From Prevotellaceae bacterium UBA2744 (lineage in GTDB: Bacteria; Bacteroidota; Bacteroidia; Bacteroidales; Bacteroidaceae), in NCBI GenBank assembly GCA_002353575.1, contig DEJQ01000012.1, forward strand, positions 48,165 to 112,164: a DNA stretch of 64,000 nt, in the 5' to 3' direction. The position numbers and the translations under genes were made by a program. The notes under the pieces were generated by a model. That model did not search any database, was not told the origin of the DNA, and saw nothing but the letters and a program-made list of their open reading frames with translations. The stretch's first letter is position 1; every line of letters begins with the position of its first letter. This document shows positions 45,479 through 52,889 of this stretch, in pieces.

Positions 45479-45675
45479 ATCTAACGGCAATTGTTATCAT
45501 CAATTTTGTAATCTGGAGATTGAAAAATGCGGTTTCAGATTCAAAATCATGCTGATTTTAACGAAAAAAGTTCGCAATAGTTGATGTCATTTTTCCAGCG
45601 ATTTTTATATATTTTTAGGTGTTTTTCCTAATGAGATTCACAATTCAGTTGACCTCAACTGAAAAAAGTCTTTAA
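45479..45675. other. Gap between convergent genes with one perfect hairpin
   Basis: TTCAGTTGA (45644-45652) and TCAACTGAA (45655-45663) form a perfect 9-bp stem with a 2-bp centre. There is no T-run in the right place on either strand, so I do not call it a terminator. The rest is AT-rich with no coding frame. Confidence 0.4.
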
Positions 45676-45924
45676 TCAAATTAGCATATTTTCAAGTTGC
45701 TCTACGGCTTGTGTGATGTCTTCCCGGAATCTTTTGTGGTCGCGGAGGAAGTCGGTTCTGCCTTGGGAGAGGGTGGAGTAGAGTTCGGGACTCATTTCAT
45801 CAACATAGGAACCGATGGTATATTCTATGTCATCCTTCTGCCAGTCGAGAGAAGAATGAATGTAAACGTTTCGCTTCTGATGCAGGAAACTATATGCTGT
45901 CTCTATGCTGTATTTTGTTATCAT
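45676..45924 (-). CDS. Small uncharacterised protein
   Basis: 82 residues, cytosolic, with no family I recognise. MITKYSIETAYSFLHQKRNV is followed by DDIEYTIGSYVDEMSPELY and a helical, charged C-terminus (FREDITQAVEQLENML). Ser/Tyr-rich start and acidic middle. A fitting promoter box TAATTTTG lies 18 bp before the ATG (45949-45942, minus), which supports it as a real gene. It is divergent from the toxin-antitoxin pair and could be regulated with it, but no link is visible. Confidence 0.55.
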   Translation of the reverse strand: MITKYSIETAYSFLHQKRNVYIHSSLDWQKDDIEYTIGSYVDEMSPELYSTLSQGRTDFLRDHKRFREDITQAVEQLENMLI

Positions 45925-46006
45925 AATTTCGGTTGAGGCTGCAAAATTAGTAATTATTTCTGTTAACTTTTTGTTGCTTTTATTTTTTGTTTTAAAAATA
46001 AATCAA

Positions 46007-46014
46007 TATTTTTG
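46007..46014 (+). promoter_or_regulatory. -7 promoter box of the toxin-antitoxin pair
   Basis: TATTTTTG fits TAnnTTTG, 29 bp before the antitoxin ATG. A TTTG lies 17 bp upstream (45986-45989), slightly closer than usual. Confidence 0.45.
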
Positions 46015-46043
46015 CGGCGTGAGATATTAATCCATTATTAAGT

Positions 46044-46283
46044 ATGATTACAACATCGCCACACACGACATTAACCATCGGTCAACTCCATATCTTGGAG
46101 ATGATGAATAGATGTAAAACAGAAGATTCTCTAAAAAAATTGAAAAGACTTCTGTTCGATTACTATTCCAAGGAGGCTGTGGATGAGGCCGACCGTTTAT
46201 GGAATGACGGAGTGATCAATGAAAGTAGAATAGAGGAGTGGGGCAGAGAACACATGCGCACTCCCTATATCCATGCGACATGA
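46044..46283 (+). CDS. Antitoxin of a PIN-type toxin-antitoxin pair
   Basis: 79 residues, helical and charged (LHILEMMNRCKTEDSLKKLK, EAVDEADRLWNDGVINES). It has no clear DNA-binding motif. The call rests mainly on its place: it overlaps the PIN toxin by 3-4 bp (ATGA), and the size and order (antitoxin first) are standard for VapBC-like pairs. The C-terminal part RIEEWGREHMRTPY is typical of the small partners of COG1569 PIN proteins. Confidence 0.7.
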   Translation: MITTSPHTTLTIGQLHILEMMNRCKTEDSLKKLKRLLFDYYSKEAVDEADRLWNDGVINESRIEEWGREHMRTPYIHAT

Positions 46284-46696
46284 GAAGGGTAGTTCTGGAT
46301 ACCAATTGCCTGCTGATGAGCGTTTCCTCCAATAGCCCGTACCACAAAGTTTGGACAGAGTTTGTGGAAGGAAAGGCGGCATGGTGTGTCTCAACTGAAA
46401 TACTCTCTGAGTATATGGAAATATTGGAACAGAAGACAAATGCATGGTTTGCCGAAGTCGTTGTAAACGCTATTGTAAATAACGAGAATACCATCAGAAT
46501 TTCTCCTTCATATTTTTTTAATCTGATTTCAATAGACCCTGATGACAATAAATTTGTTGACTGTGCAGTCTGCGGAAATGCTGAATACATCGTATCCAAT
46601 GATTCTCATTTCCGTATCCTAAACGATATAGATTGGCCAAAACTTCAACTTGTCACCATTCAGGAATACGTTAAAGAAATAAATGATAATGTATAA
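46280..46696 (+). CDS. PIN-domain toxin (COG1569-like)
   Basis: 138 residues with the ATG at 46280, inside the antitoxin stop. PIN-fold nuclease: MRRVVLDTNCLLMSVSSN carries the first catalytic Asp, STEILSEYMEILEQK the Glu, and DPDDNKFVDCAVCGNAEYIV the last acidic pair. All acidic residues are present, so it is likely an active RNase when free of its antitoxin. Such pairs serve stress response, phage defence or plasmid/locus upkeep. It lies in the most mixed part of the window. Confidence 0.85.
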   Translation: MRRVVLDTNCLLMSVSSNSPYHKVWTEFVEGKAAWCVSTEILSEYMEILEQKTNAWFAEVVVNAIVNNENTIRISPSYFFNLISIDPDDNKFVDCAVCGNAEYIVSNDSHFRILNDIDWPKLQLVTIQEYVKEINDNV

Positions 46697-46889
46697 TCCT
46701 ATAAAACCATAAATGCCTATGGGGAGAGAAAGAAATTAAGTACATCGGGATGAGGCAGCACTAAGTGTAGTCCGCCCACGGGAAACCTTATTGGGCATCA
46801 GCCCAATATTAGATAATACTTATTAACTTACAGGTAAGCGTTCCTGTTCGTACTTATTAAAATATGATTTGAGCTTTTGCTCTTGTTCT
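46697..46889 (+). other. Gene-free stretch with small hairpins after the PIN toxin
   Basis: It contains the perfect hairpins ATTGGGC/GCCCAAT (46790-46807), CTTAC/GTAAG (46828-46839) and GAGC/GCTC (46871-46882), and a direct repeat TACTTATTAA at 46818 and 46850. No coding frame is seen. The 46790 hairpin lacks a T-run. This region leads into the structured RNA segment next to it. Confidence 0.45.
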
Positions 46890-46890
46890 T

Positions 46891-47044
46891 AGAACTTGAA
46901 TACCGCCAAAAATTCATCAAAACAAGAACAAGCAGATAAAGGTTCACGTCGCAAAGGCGTGTACTGTTTGTGCTTGTTGTTTTGATTGGTCACTTGGCGG
47001 TAACCAAAGTTCTGATAAGCATCGAATGGTTCCGCCTTTTTTTT
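46891..47044 (+). ncRNA. Highly structured RNA or attenuator leader ahead of two lipoproteins
   Basis: A long imperfect hairpin forms between 46891-46934 and 46971-47013: AGAACTT/AAGTTCT, TACCGCCAA/TTGGCGGTA, ATCAAAACAA/TTGTTTTGAT and AACAAGCA/TGCTTGTT all pair, with a small inner stem capped by GCAAA. The right arm can also pair with a third segment: GGCGG-T-AACCA (46996-47006) with TGGTTCCGCC (47027-47036), followed at once by eight T (47037-47044), a classic terminator. The two folds exclude each other. It ends 11 bp before the lipoprotein start, so it may be an attenuator; a free small RNA with its own terminator is the other reading. No known riboswitch family was recognised. Confidence 0.6.
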
Positions 47045-47055
47045 ATTTTATGAGT

Positions 47056-47628
47056 ATGAAAAGATTTATTTATTTTGCATTCCTTGCTCTGACACTCTGT
47101 GCATGTGGTGGCGGCGACGATGATAAAAGTGGAAATAGTGGCAATGAATCTAATAGTACTAGTACCGATGCCGGCATTATCGGCTGGTATACCCGGCAAG
47201 ATATGGCAGGCTTTTGGCTTGACCTGGTGTCCGATGATACCACCTATAGCTTTAACACGGAAGGTGAAATAATTGGAGTTTCTTCTATGTGGGGAACTGA
47301 ACAAAATTTCTCTGGAAGCTTGGCCGATGGCAACGAGGTCTATTATATTCCTGATGATGAAACATTTATTAGGTATTATGTAGGCACCTATAAGGAAAAC
47401 GCTCCGGCAGCAAATGGTAAGACTCTACTTTACAGATTCAACTACTCCTATCTTGGTACACTTGGACTTTATGCTACTTCAACCACCTATTATACATATT
47501 GGAGGGAAGGCAACAAGCTGTACACGACGGAAGACGGATGGACGGTCTATACCGTCACTCCAACAGGCATAATCCCCGATGGAAGCTCTTTCGTCTATTC
47601 CAAGTACGATCCGAACAAGGTTTACTAA
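47056..47628 (+). CDS. Uncharacterised lipoprotein
   Basis: 190 residues. Start at 47056 (MKRFIYFAFLALTLCACGGGDD); an ATG two codons earlier (47050) is equally possible. The lipobox LCAC and the following Gly/Asp-rich GGGDDDKSG mark a surface lipoprotein of Bacteroidetes type, with an unstructured Ser/Gly/Asn spacer to residue 45. The rest is beta-rich with many Tyr and Thr (TYSFNTEGEIIG, LYTTEDGWTVYTVT). I recognise no family. It is 21 bp upstream of a second, similarly built lipoprotein. Confidence 0.72.
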   Translation: MKRFIYFAFLALTLCACGGGDDDKSGNSGNESNSTSTDAGIIGWYTRQDMAGFWLDLVSDDTTYSFNTEGEIIGVSSMWGTEQNFSGSLADGNEVYYIPDDETFIRYYVGTYKENAPAANGKTLLYRFNYSYLGTLGLYATSTTYYTYWREGNKLYTTEDGWTVYTVTPTGIIPDGSSFVYSKYDPNKVY

Positions 47629-47649
47629 CAATAAGCAATGACAGTGACT

Positions 47650-48132
47650 ATGAAAAGACTAAATATTTGGAGCATACTGATGCTCATGACTTTGACCTTC
47701 CCCCTAATGATTGCCTGCGGTGACGATGATAGCGGCAATAAAGGGAATAACGGTGGCAATAATGGCGGTAGTACCCCTACAACCACTACCGACATTGTAG
47801 GCACCTGGCGCGCCTATTACCAGAGTAATGACCCAACTCGAGGTCAGGTATATGATTTGGTGACATTCAATGCTAACCATACGGGAACCGTCATCGAGGA
47901 GGTTGGCTATGGCAGTGACGGTTCTAACACCTTTACCTGGACACAAACAGGCAATGTCATTACAGTCATGTTGGAAGGTAATTACGTCATTACTTGGACA
48001 ATTCAGCAGGTTATCAACAACAATACAGTGACTATCAGTGATGGCAAGCGGATTTATAATGTTGTCAGAGATAACACTGGCGGCGGGTCAGGCGGCAATA
48101 CATCAGTTTCAGATTCACTCAACTATCATTAA
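47650..48132 (+). CDS. Lipocalin-like lipoprotein
   Basis: 160 residues, start set at 47650 (MKRLNIWSILMLMTLTFPL); an ATG at 47638 gives four more residues. Lipobox IAC precedes GDDDSGNKGNNGGNNGG, a flexible acidic/Gly/Asn linker. The folded part starts TDIVGTWRAYYQSND, then VTFNANHTGTVIEE and WTQTGNVITVML, the pattern of small lipocalin-like (DUF4923/DUF5004-type) proteins of Bacteroidetes. C-terminal Gly-Ser tail. It probably shares a transcript with the lipoprotein before it. Confidence 0.72.
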   Translation: MKRLNIWSILMLMTLTFPLMIACGDDDSGNKGNNGGNNGGSTPTTTTDIVGTWRAYYQSNDPTRGQVYDLVTFNANHTGTVIEEVGYGSDGSNTFTWTQTGNVITVMLEGNYVITWTIQQVINNNTVTISDGKRIYNVVRDNTGGGSGGNTSVSDSLNYH

Positions 48133-48410
48133 TACTAATTCTAAAATGATTGCTATGGAAACCATTAAATGAGGATACTTGAGCAGTTCGTGGAACGGAT
48201 AGATTGATTCTTCCATTCATAGTACAAGAGCGGGAAGTAGAGCTGACATTCGTAGGCATTGGCTTCTCGCTCTCAATTTCATGGAACTTCTATGCCGTTT
48301 CCCCAATTCGTAATCTCTGAAAAAAGAGAAAAATGAAAATGATGCTGATTGCTCATTGGAAAAAGTGTATCTTTGCAACAGAAATACATGGCTAACGAAA
48401 TATAGAGAAG
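48133..48410. other. Intergenic region with a promoter at its right end
   Basis: No coding frame or strong hairpin is seen. A -7 box TATCTTTG at 48368-48375 is placed 35 bp before the DUF4250 ATG and is the only feature I can support. Confidence 0.4.
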
Positions 48411-48626
48411 ATGGACTATCTACCCAATGACCCAGCTATGCTGGTGTCGAGTATCAATATGCTACTTCGCGACGAGGAATACGATTCGCTCGAATCGCTT
48501 TGCTATTCTTTTGATCGGGAACCCGATGAGATTAAGAGCCGGCTGAAGGCTGAAGGATATGTGTGGAATGAGGGGCAGAAGCAGTTCCGCCCGGAAGGAT
48601 ATGATAAAAACTATACTTATGACTGA
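48411..48626 (+). CDS. DUF4250 domain protein
   Basis: 71 residues. Small cytosolic protein of the DUF4250 family: LPNDPAMLVSSINMLLRDEE, then SLESLCYSFDREPDEIKSRL and a C-terminal YVWNEGQKQFRPEGY. The middle looks like a helix-turn-helix-like arrangement, but no function is known. Its stop overlaps the start of the next gene by 8 bp, so the two are translated together. Confidence 0.85.
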   Translation: MDYLPNDPAMLVSSINMLLRDEEYDSLESLCYSFDREPDEIKSRLKAEGYVWNEGQKQFRPEGYDKNYTYD

Positions 48627-49092
48627 CGAAGAACTGGATGCGAGGGTCGCCCGAGCAGTGGATAATTTCATGCAGGGGTATGGATGCTGCCAAAGTGTGG
48701 TGGCTGCCTTTGCCGATATATACGGACTGGACGAGGTGATGGCAAAGCGGATTGCTGCTGGCTTCGGAGGCGGAGTGGGCAGGCTGCGTATGATGTGCGG
48801 CGCCGTTTCCGGCATTGTGATGCTGGTGGGACTGGACTGCGGACAGACGGAAGGCTCGGACCGAGAAGGTAAGTCTGCCTGCTATAAGGTGGTTCAGGAA
48901 CTGCTTGCAGAGTCGGAGGCTGAGAACGGGAGCCTTATATGTGCCGAGATATTGGGCTTGAAGGGACTGGAGAAAGCAAAGTCGAGTTATGTGGCTTCTC
49001 CTCGCACTGCAGAGTACTATAAAAGCCGTCCCTGTGTAGCAAAAGTGGAGAGTGCAGCCCGTATCTTTGCAAACTATCTGAAAAAAAAGTGA
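48619..49092 (+). CDS. C_GCAxxG_C_C family protein
   Basis: 157 residues, start set at 48619 (MTDEELDARVARAVDNF), inside the end of the DUF4250 gene; an ATG at 48601 is possible. The family is defined by spaced Cys: GYGCCQSVVAAFADIYG, RMMCGAVSGIVMLVG, SACYKVVQE, SLICAEILG and RPCVAKVESAARI, all present here. GFGGGVGR also belongs. These Cys may bind a metal cluster; the role is unknown, though members have been linked to redox or Fe-S proteins. DUF4250 is a frequent neighbour. Confidence 0.88.
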   Translation: MTDEELDARVARAVDNFMQGYGCCQSVVAAFADIYGLDEVMAKRIAAGFGGGVGRLRMMCGAVSGIVMLVGLDCGQTEGSDREGKSACYKVVQELLAESEAENGSLICAEILGLKGLEKAKSSYVASPRTAEYYKSRPCVAKVESAARIFANYLKKK

Positions 49093-49122
49093 AATTCATT
49101 TCTCCATTATCATTTATTTGCG

Positions 49123-49130
49123 TACCTTCG
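49123..49130 (+). promoter_or_regulatory. Possible -7 box of the tRNA-Pro pair
   Basis: TACCTTCG differs by one base from TAnnTTTG and lies 19 bp before the first tRNA-Pro. No -33 element is clear. Confidence 0.35.
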
Positions 49131-49149
49131 CACCGCTTTTGAAAAAGCA

Positions 49150-49223
49150 CGGGATGTAGCGCAGTTGGTTAGCGTACACGTCTGGGGGGCGTGTGGTCGC
49201 CAGTTCGAGTCTGGTCATCCCGA
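49150..49223 (+). tRNA. tRNA-Pro (anticodon GGG)
   Basis: Acceptor stem CGGGATG/CATCCCG, anticodon stem CACGT/GCGTG, loop CTGGGGG giving anticodon GGG, T-loop TTCGAGT. The 3' CCA is not encoded (next bases are CTG), unlike the second tRNA-Pro 17 bp downstream. Confidence 0.92.
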
Positions 49224-49240
49224 CTGGTCGTTTATTTTTA

Positions 49241-49316
49241 CGGGATGTAGCGCAGTTGGTAGCGCACTACGTTCGGGACGTAGGGGTCGGGCGTTCGAGT
49301 CGCCTCATCCCGACCA
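49241..49316 (+). tRNA. tRNA-Pro (anticodon CGG)
   Basis: Same acceptor stem CGGGATG/CATCCCG, anticodon stem CTACG/CGTAG, loop TTCGGGA giving anticodon CGG, and an encoded CCA end. It ends 14 bp before the ATG of the LuxR-type regulator. Confidence 0.94.
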
Positions 49317-49330
49317 AATGGAGTAGAAAA

Positions 49331-49978
49331 ATGAATATTTTGCTAGCCGACAACCAAGACATTACCCGATTGGGTATGCATTATGTGGTGAGAATGGCAC
49401 TCGACAAATCGCAATATGACGAGATTGCAGATGTGCGAACTCACAAGGATTTGGTGTCTTGGTTGAAGAAAGACGGACAAGCAGTCGTAGTCATCGACCT
49501 TACTCTTTTTGACATGAACAATGCTGATGAACTGCTGAATATGAGTTCGCGATTCAGCCATGTTCATTGGATTATGTTTTCAGATAACCTTTCGGAGGGA
49601 TTGATCAGGCGGTTGAGTCTGGAACAGTCGTTCAGCATGGTGCTGAAGGATAGCAGTGCACAGGAGATACAGACTGCCGTGCAGTGTGCCATTCGTGGCG
49701 AACGCTATCTGGGACACCAGATTACGAATATCCTGCTCATACCGCAGACTGGTGCGGACAAGCAGGATAAGCTGACGCATACGGAAACGGAAATCCTGAA
49801 ACTGATTGCTGCAGGCAAAACTGTAAAGGAGATTGCCAATGAACGTTGTTCCAGCAATCACACTATCATTACTCATAAGAAGAATATCTTCCGGAAGCTG
49901 AATGTGAACACAACCTACGAGGCTACGAAATGGGCGATAAAGAATGGAGTGGTGAATCTCGTAGAGTATTATATTTAA
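49331..49978 (+). CDS. LuxR-type response regulator
   Basis: 215 residues with the ATG at 49331; the longer frame runs through the tRNA. N-terminal receiver: MNILLADNQDITRLGMHY has the acidic pair in partial form (AD then NQD), VVVIDLTLFD the phospho-Asp, and MVLKDSS the Lys. C-terminal LuxR/NarL helix-turn-helix: KLTHTETEILKLIAAGKTVK and SNHTIITHKKNIFRKLNVNT. No histidine kinase lies beside it. It follows tRNA-Pro(CGG) by 14 bp, so it may be read from the tRNA promoter. Confidence 0.92.
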   Translation: MNILLADNQDITRLGMHYVVRMALDKSQYDEIADVRTHKDLVSWLKKDGQAVVVIDLTLFDMNNADELLNMSSRFSHVHWIMFSDNLSEGLIRRLSLEQSFSMVLKDSSAQEIQTAVQCAIRGERYLGHQITNILLIPQTGADKQDKLTHTETEILKLIAAGKTVKEIANERCSSNHTIITHKKNIFRKLNVNTTYEATKWAIKNGVVNLVEYYI

Positions 49979-49987
49979 CCCAATAAT

Positions 49988-50036
49988 AAGTGAAAAGTGA
50001 AAAATCTGATTTATTTAGATTTTTCACTTTTCACTT
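49988..50036. terminator. Bidirectional terminator, perfect 20-bp inverted repeat
   Basis: The arms 49988-50007 and 50017-50036 are exact reverse complements, with a 9-bp AT loop. It lies between the convergent LuxR and GH106 genes. T-rich ends on both strands suit termination both ways. Confidence 0.85.
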
Positions 50037-50045
50037 TTAACCTGC

Positions 50046-52868
50046 TTACTTAATCCGTACTTTCTGTCCTGCTCCGTTGATGTAGATGCCTGGAGTGGTA
50101 GGACGCTGGATGCGAATGCCCTGAAGGGTGTACCATTCGTTTTGTGTGGCATCGGCTTCGCTCTCAGGTACGATGTTGCTTATTCCGGTTGAGATTGAGC
50201 TATAGGCACGCAGGCTTACTGCTGAATTCAAACCGGATGGTACGAGATTCCAACTTGCGAAGGAGTCTTTTGTAGTGCCCTCGGCACTTGAGATGACACT
50301 GATGTTGATGTCGTCGAATATACGCCATTCTGTGCCGTCCTTATCCATCTGACGGATGCGGTTTGCCGGCAGATTGGTCACATCGATGCGGATTGTGTTG
50401 GAACCTGCCTTGAGTGCTTTGCCGCAGTTGAGTGTGAACGGAACACTCCAGGCTGTGCCTATGTAATCATCATTTATATATACACGTGCTGATTCGCGTA
50501 CGTCACCAAGGACGATTTCAAACTTGTCTGCTGCACTGATCTGTTCTTCGGTGAGTGTGATGGCTGTCTGATAGGAACCTGTTCCCATGAGCTGTGATGT
50601 GTTGTCGTCGAGTCTTTCCCAAGTCTTGGGAGCATCAAGCGTGTAGCTGCTTGAGAATGTGGTGCCGTTGGCCAAATGTGCGCCGTCGAATGTGAGTGTC
50701 CATGCGCCGTTAAGAGGAATTTCAGTAGTAGTGAAGTTTGTCTCTTCTTCGTCAACAGGAAGTTCGCTACTGGCAATGTCGCTGTCGTATGTCTGAAGAA
50801 TCATTGATTCGCCAGAACGCAGGTTGATATAAACCTCACCTTCTTCATTTACCAATGCCTGACGAATGCTGCCGTTGAGAGGATTGAAGATTGCTGCAGA
50901 CTGGAAACTGACATTCAGGGCTGTGTAGGCTGCAATGTCGTTACCTGTCAGGTTGCTTATGAAGTAATGGTAACCTGTAGGATTGGAACGTCTGATGAAA
51001 CGCAGACCTAGCTGGCGGCGCATTGGTTCGGGTGCGCAGGCTGCATTGATGGTCGCTTCGTCGCGTGTGGTTTCGATAATCGTTGCTCCCTGTGCCTTCA
51101 GGGCCTCCAGTTTCGCAGTTGTTGCCGCTGGCATATTGCTCTTGGTCGGAATATGCATGGCTTTGTATTTTGCCCCTCCTTCAGTTACAAGATAACCACC
51201 CTCGAAACGGAGATTCTGAATCATATTGTCTGTGATGTAGTCGCTGCCATAACCGAACGCGTCAAGAGAGTCGGTGACTCTGTCCATTGCTTTGTATTGG
51301 TTGGGTATCTCGTCGATCGGGCACAGGCGCAACCAGTTCGTTCCCGATGTGTGCCATGAGTTGTAGCAGGGGAAATAAACAAGGATGTCGTTGTCGATGT
51401 CGCCCCACTGCAGGAAACTCTGACAACGGTTTACGTATGTCATAAACTCGCCTGCATCAGCCCAGATGCTGTTTGTAGGCGACATGTCGATGCTGGCATA
51501 GAATTTATATCCAGGCCACTGAACGGACTGGGGGGAATAGGTGGTGCCGTGGAAAAACATACGGTTAACACCTGCAAGGAACATGAGATCCATCTCTGGC
51601 TTCATCTGTGAGAGTGAGGTGCGGAAATGCTCAGTGAACCATGTGAATGTTTCGCTCGAAGTGAGGGGCTTGCCTGTGACGTGAGCAGCAGAGGAAGCGA
51701 GTTTCAATGTGGCAAAATCGCTTGAGTTGACTGCATAGAAACCTTCGTCTGCACGTATCCCCTTTATGTCGAGCAGTGACTTGGTGCGTCCATATCCCTC
51801 TATTTCTGGAATGTCAACCGAGGCATATGTGTCGATGAGGTTTGATGGAGAACCATGCGACTGGTTGCGTGTGAGGACTCCATGACGATGAGCGAAGTCA
51901 TTCCAGGGTTTGATGAAGTTGTCGAGGTACATGTCTGCCATAGTCTCGCGGTAGTCAGAGCGTACCTGTGCATTGACATCTGAAGAGAGGCCCAGCAGTT
52001 CCTGCATGTGCTTTTGCAACTTGTAGCCGCGACGAGTTTCAAACTCCTCGAAGAAGTTGCGTGACCAGTCTGCACCGAATATCTCGTACGAGTCGTTGAA
52101 GAACGTTGCAGGGTAGGGTGAACCGGCCTTGTCAAATGCGTCTTCAAATACTTTTATGTAATTTTCGACTGCAGTCTTGTCGAGATGGTCAAGTACGTAT
52201 CCTTCGCCTCCGGGTGATGCACGTTTCACCATCTGCCGGGTATGACCATTGTAGATTGCGATGATGCGCCAGCGTCCCTGCACTTCTGGTGTCCAGGTGA
52301 GGGCGTTGTCCTGTACGAAACTGGTTACATCGAGTGTGTCAACGTCCTTCATTCGTTGTGGATAAGCCATCACACAGTTGAGTGTGCTGCTTGCCGGTGG
52401 AGTCACGTCGAATGTTATAGTAGGATTGGACTCGGAGACATCTACATATCCTGTAGTCTTGGTCTCCAGTTTTCCGGCTGCCTCGTCGAGGGTGACGGAA
52501 GGACCTCCATAGGGCCATCCTGTGCCCATGTTCATGTCTATCTGAATGCCATATTCCTTTCCTAAACTTTCGGCTTTCTTCAGCATATTCATCCATTGGG
52601 ATGAAAGGAAGGTGATGTTGGCGGGCTTGCCTGACATATATTTACTCTGAACACCATAAATTGGTGTTATTTCAAGAGTTCCGATGCCTTTGCCGGCATA
52701 TTCAGCCATAAGCGCCTGAAGGTTGGTCTCGTCAACAGCTGAGCCGAGCCACCACCAGCGGGCTCCGGGTTTGGTCTGAATACTGGTTTCAGGCCATGAT
52801 GGAACCTGAGCTGAAATGCCAGTGCTTGCGAGCAAGGCACATGAGAAGAGGAGGTCCTTAAGTTTCAT
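50046..52868 (-). CDS. GH106-like alpha-L-rhamnosidase with C-terminal tail
   Basis: 940 residues with signal peptide (LLFSCALLASTGISA). KPGARWWWLGSAVDETNLQA, GIGTLEITPIYGVQ and QIDMNMGTGWPYGGPSVT fit the barrel of the GH106-type glycoside hydrolases, which release rhamnose from pectic RG-I/RG-II side chains. A central catalytic region has LTSSETFTWFTEHFRTSL and GVNRMFFHGTTYSPQ. The C-terminal third is beta-sandwich (NDDYIGTAWSVPFTLNCGK), a sugar-binding type fold. The last 30 residues are a tail with WYTLQGIRIQRP and PGIYINGAGQKVRIK, as in the lyase at 28 kb. Exact substrate is inference. It lies 21 bp after the GH127 gene. Confidence 0.82.
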   Translation of the reverse strand: MKLKDLLFSCALLASTGISAQVPSWPETSIQTKPGARWWWLGSAVDETNLQALMAEYAGKGIGTLEITPIYGVQSKYMSGKPANITFLSSQWMNMLKKAESLGKEYGIQIDMNMGTGWPYGGPSVTLDEAAGKLETKTTGYVDVSESNPTITFDVTPPASSTLNCVMAYPQRMKDVDTLDVTSFVQDNALTWTPEVQGRWRIIAIYNGHTRQMVKRASPGGEGYVLDHLDKTAVENYIKVFEDAFDKAGSPYPATFFNDSYEIFGADWSRNFFEEFETRRGYKLQKHMQELLGLSSDVNAQVRSDYRETMADMYLDNFIKPWNDFAHRHGVLTRNQSHGSPSNLIDTYASVDIPEIEGYGRTKSLLDIKGIRADEGFYAVNSSDFATLKLASSAAHVTGKPLTSSETFTWFTEHFRTSLSQMKPEMDLMFLAGVNRMFFHGTTYSPQSVQWPGYKFYASIDMSPTNSIWADAGEFMTYVNRCQSFLQWGDIDNDILVYFPCYNSWHTSGTNWLRLCPIDEIPNQYKAMDRVTDSLDAFGYGSDYITDNMIQNLRFEGGYLVTEGGAKYKAMHIPTKSNMPAATTAKLEALKAQGATIIETTRDEATINAACAPEPMRRQLGLRFIRRSNPTGYHYFISNLTGNDIAAYTALNVSFQSAAIFNPLNGSIRQALVNEEGEVYINLRSGESMILQTYDSDIASSELPVDEEETNFTTTEIPLNGAWTLTFDGAHLANGTTFSSSYTLDAPKTWERLDDNTSQLMGTGSYQTAITLTEEQISAADKFEIVLGDVRESARVYINDDYIGTAWSVPFTLNCGKALKAGSNTIRIDVTNLPANRIRQMDKDGTEWRIFDDINISVISSAEGTTKDSFASWNLVPSGLNSAVSLRAYSSISTGISNIVPESEADATQNEWYTLQGIRIQRPTTPGIYINGAGQKVRIK

Positions 52869-52889
52869 TTCTTTACGGTTTTAGTGTGA

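Noticed and set aside
45644..45663. Terminator after the small gene at 45676
   Set aside because: The stem is perfect but lacks a T-run on the needed side.
46741..47044. RNase P RNA, SRP RNA or tmRNA
   Set aside because: I looked for their conserved cores and found none. The region is better described as an unknown structured leader or small RNA.
46697..48410. Integrated mobile element
   Set aside because: No transposase, integrase or clear direct-repeat ends were seen, despite the mixed content next to tRNA genes.
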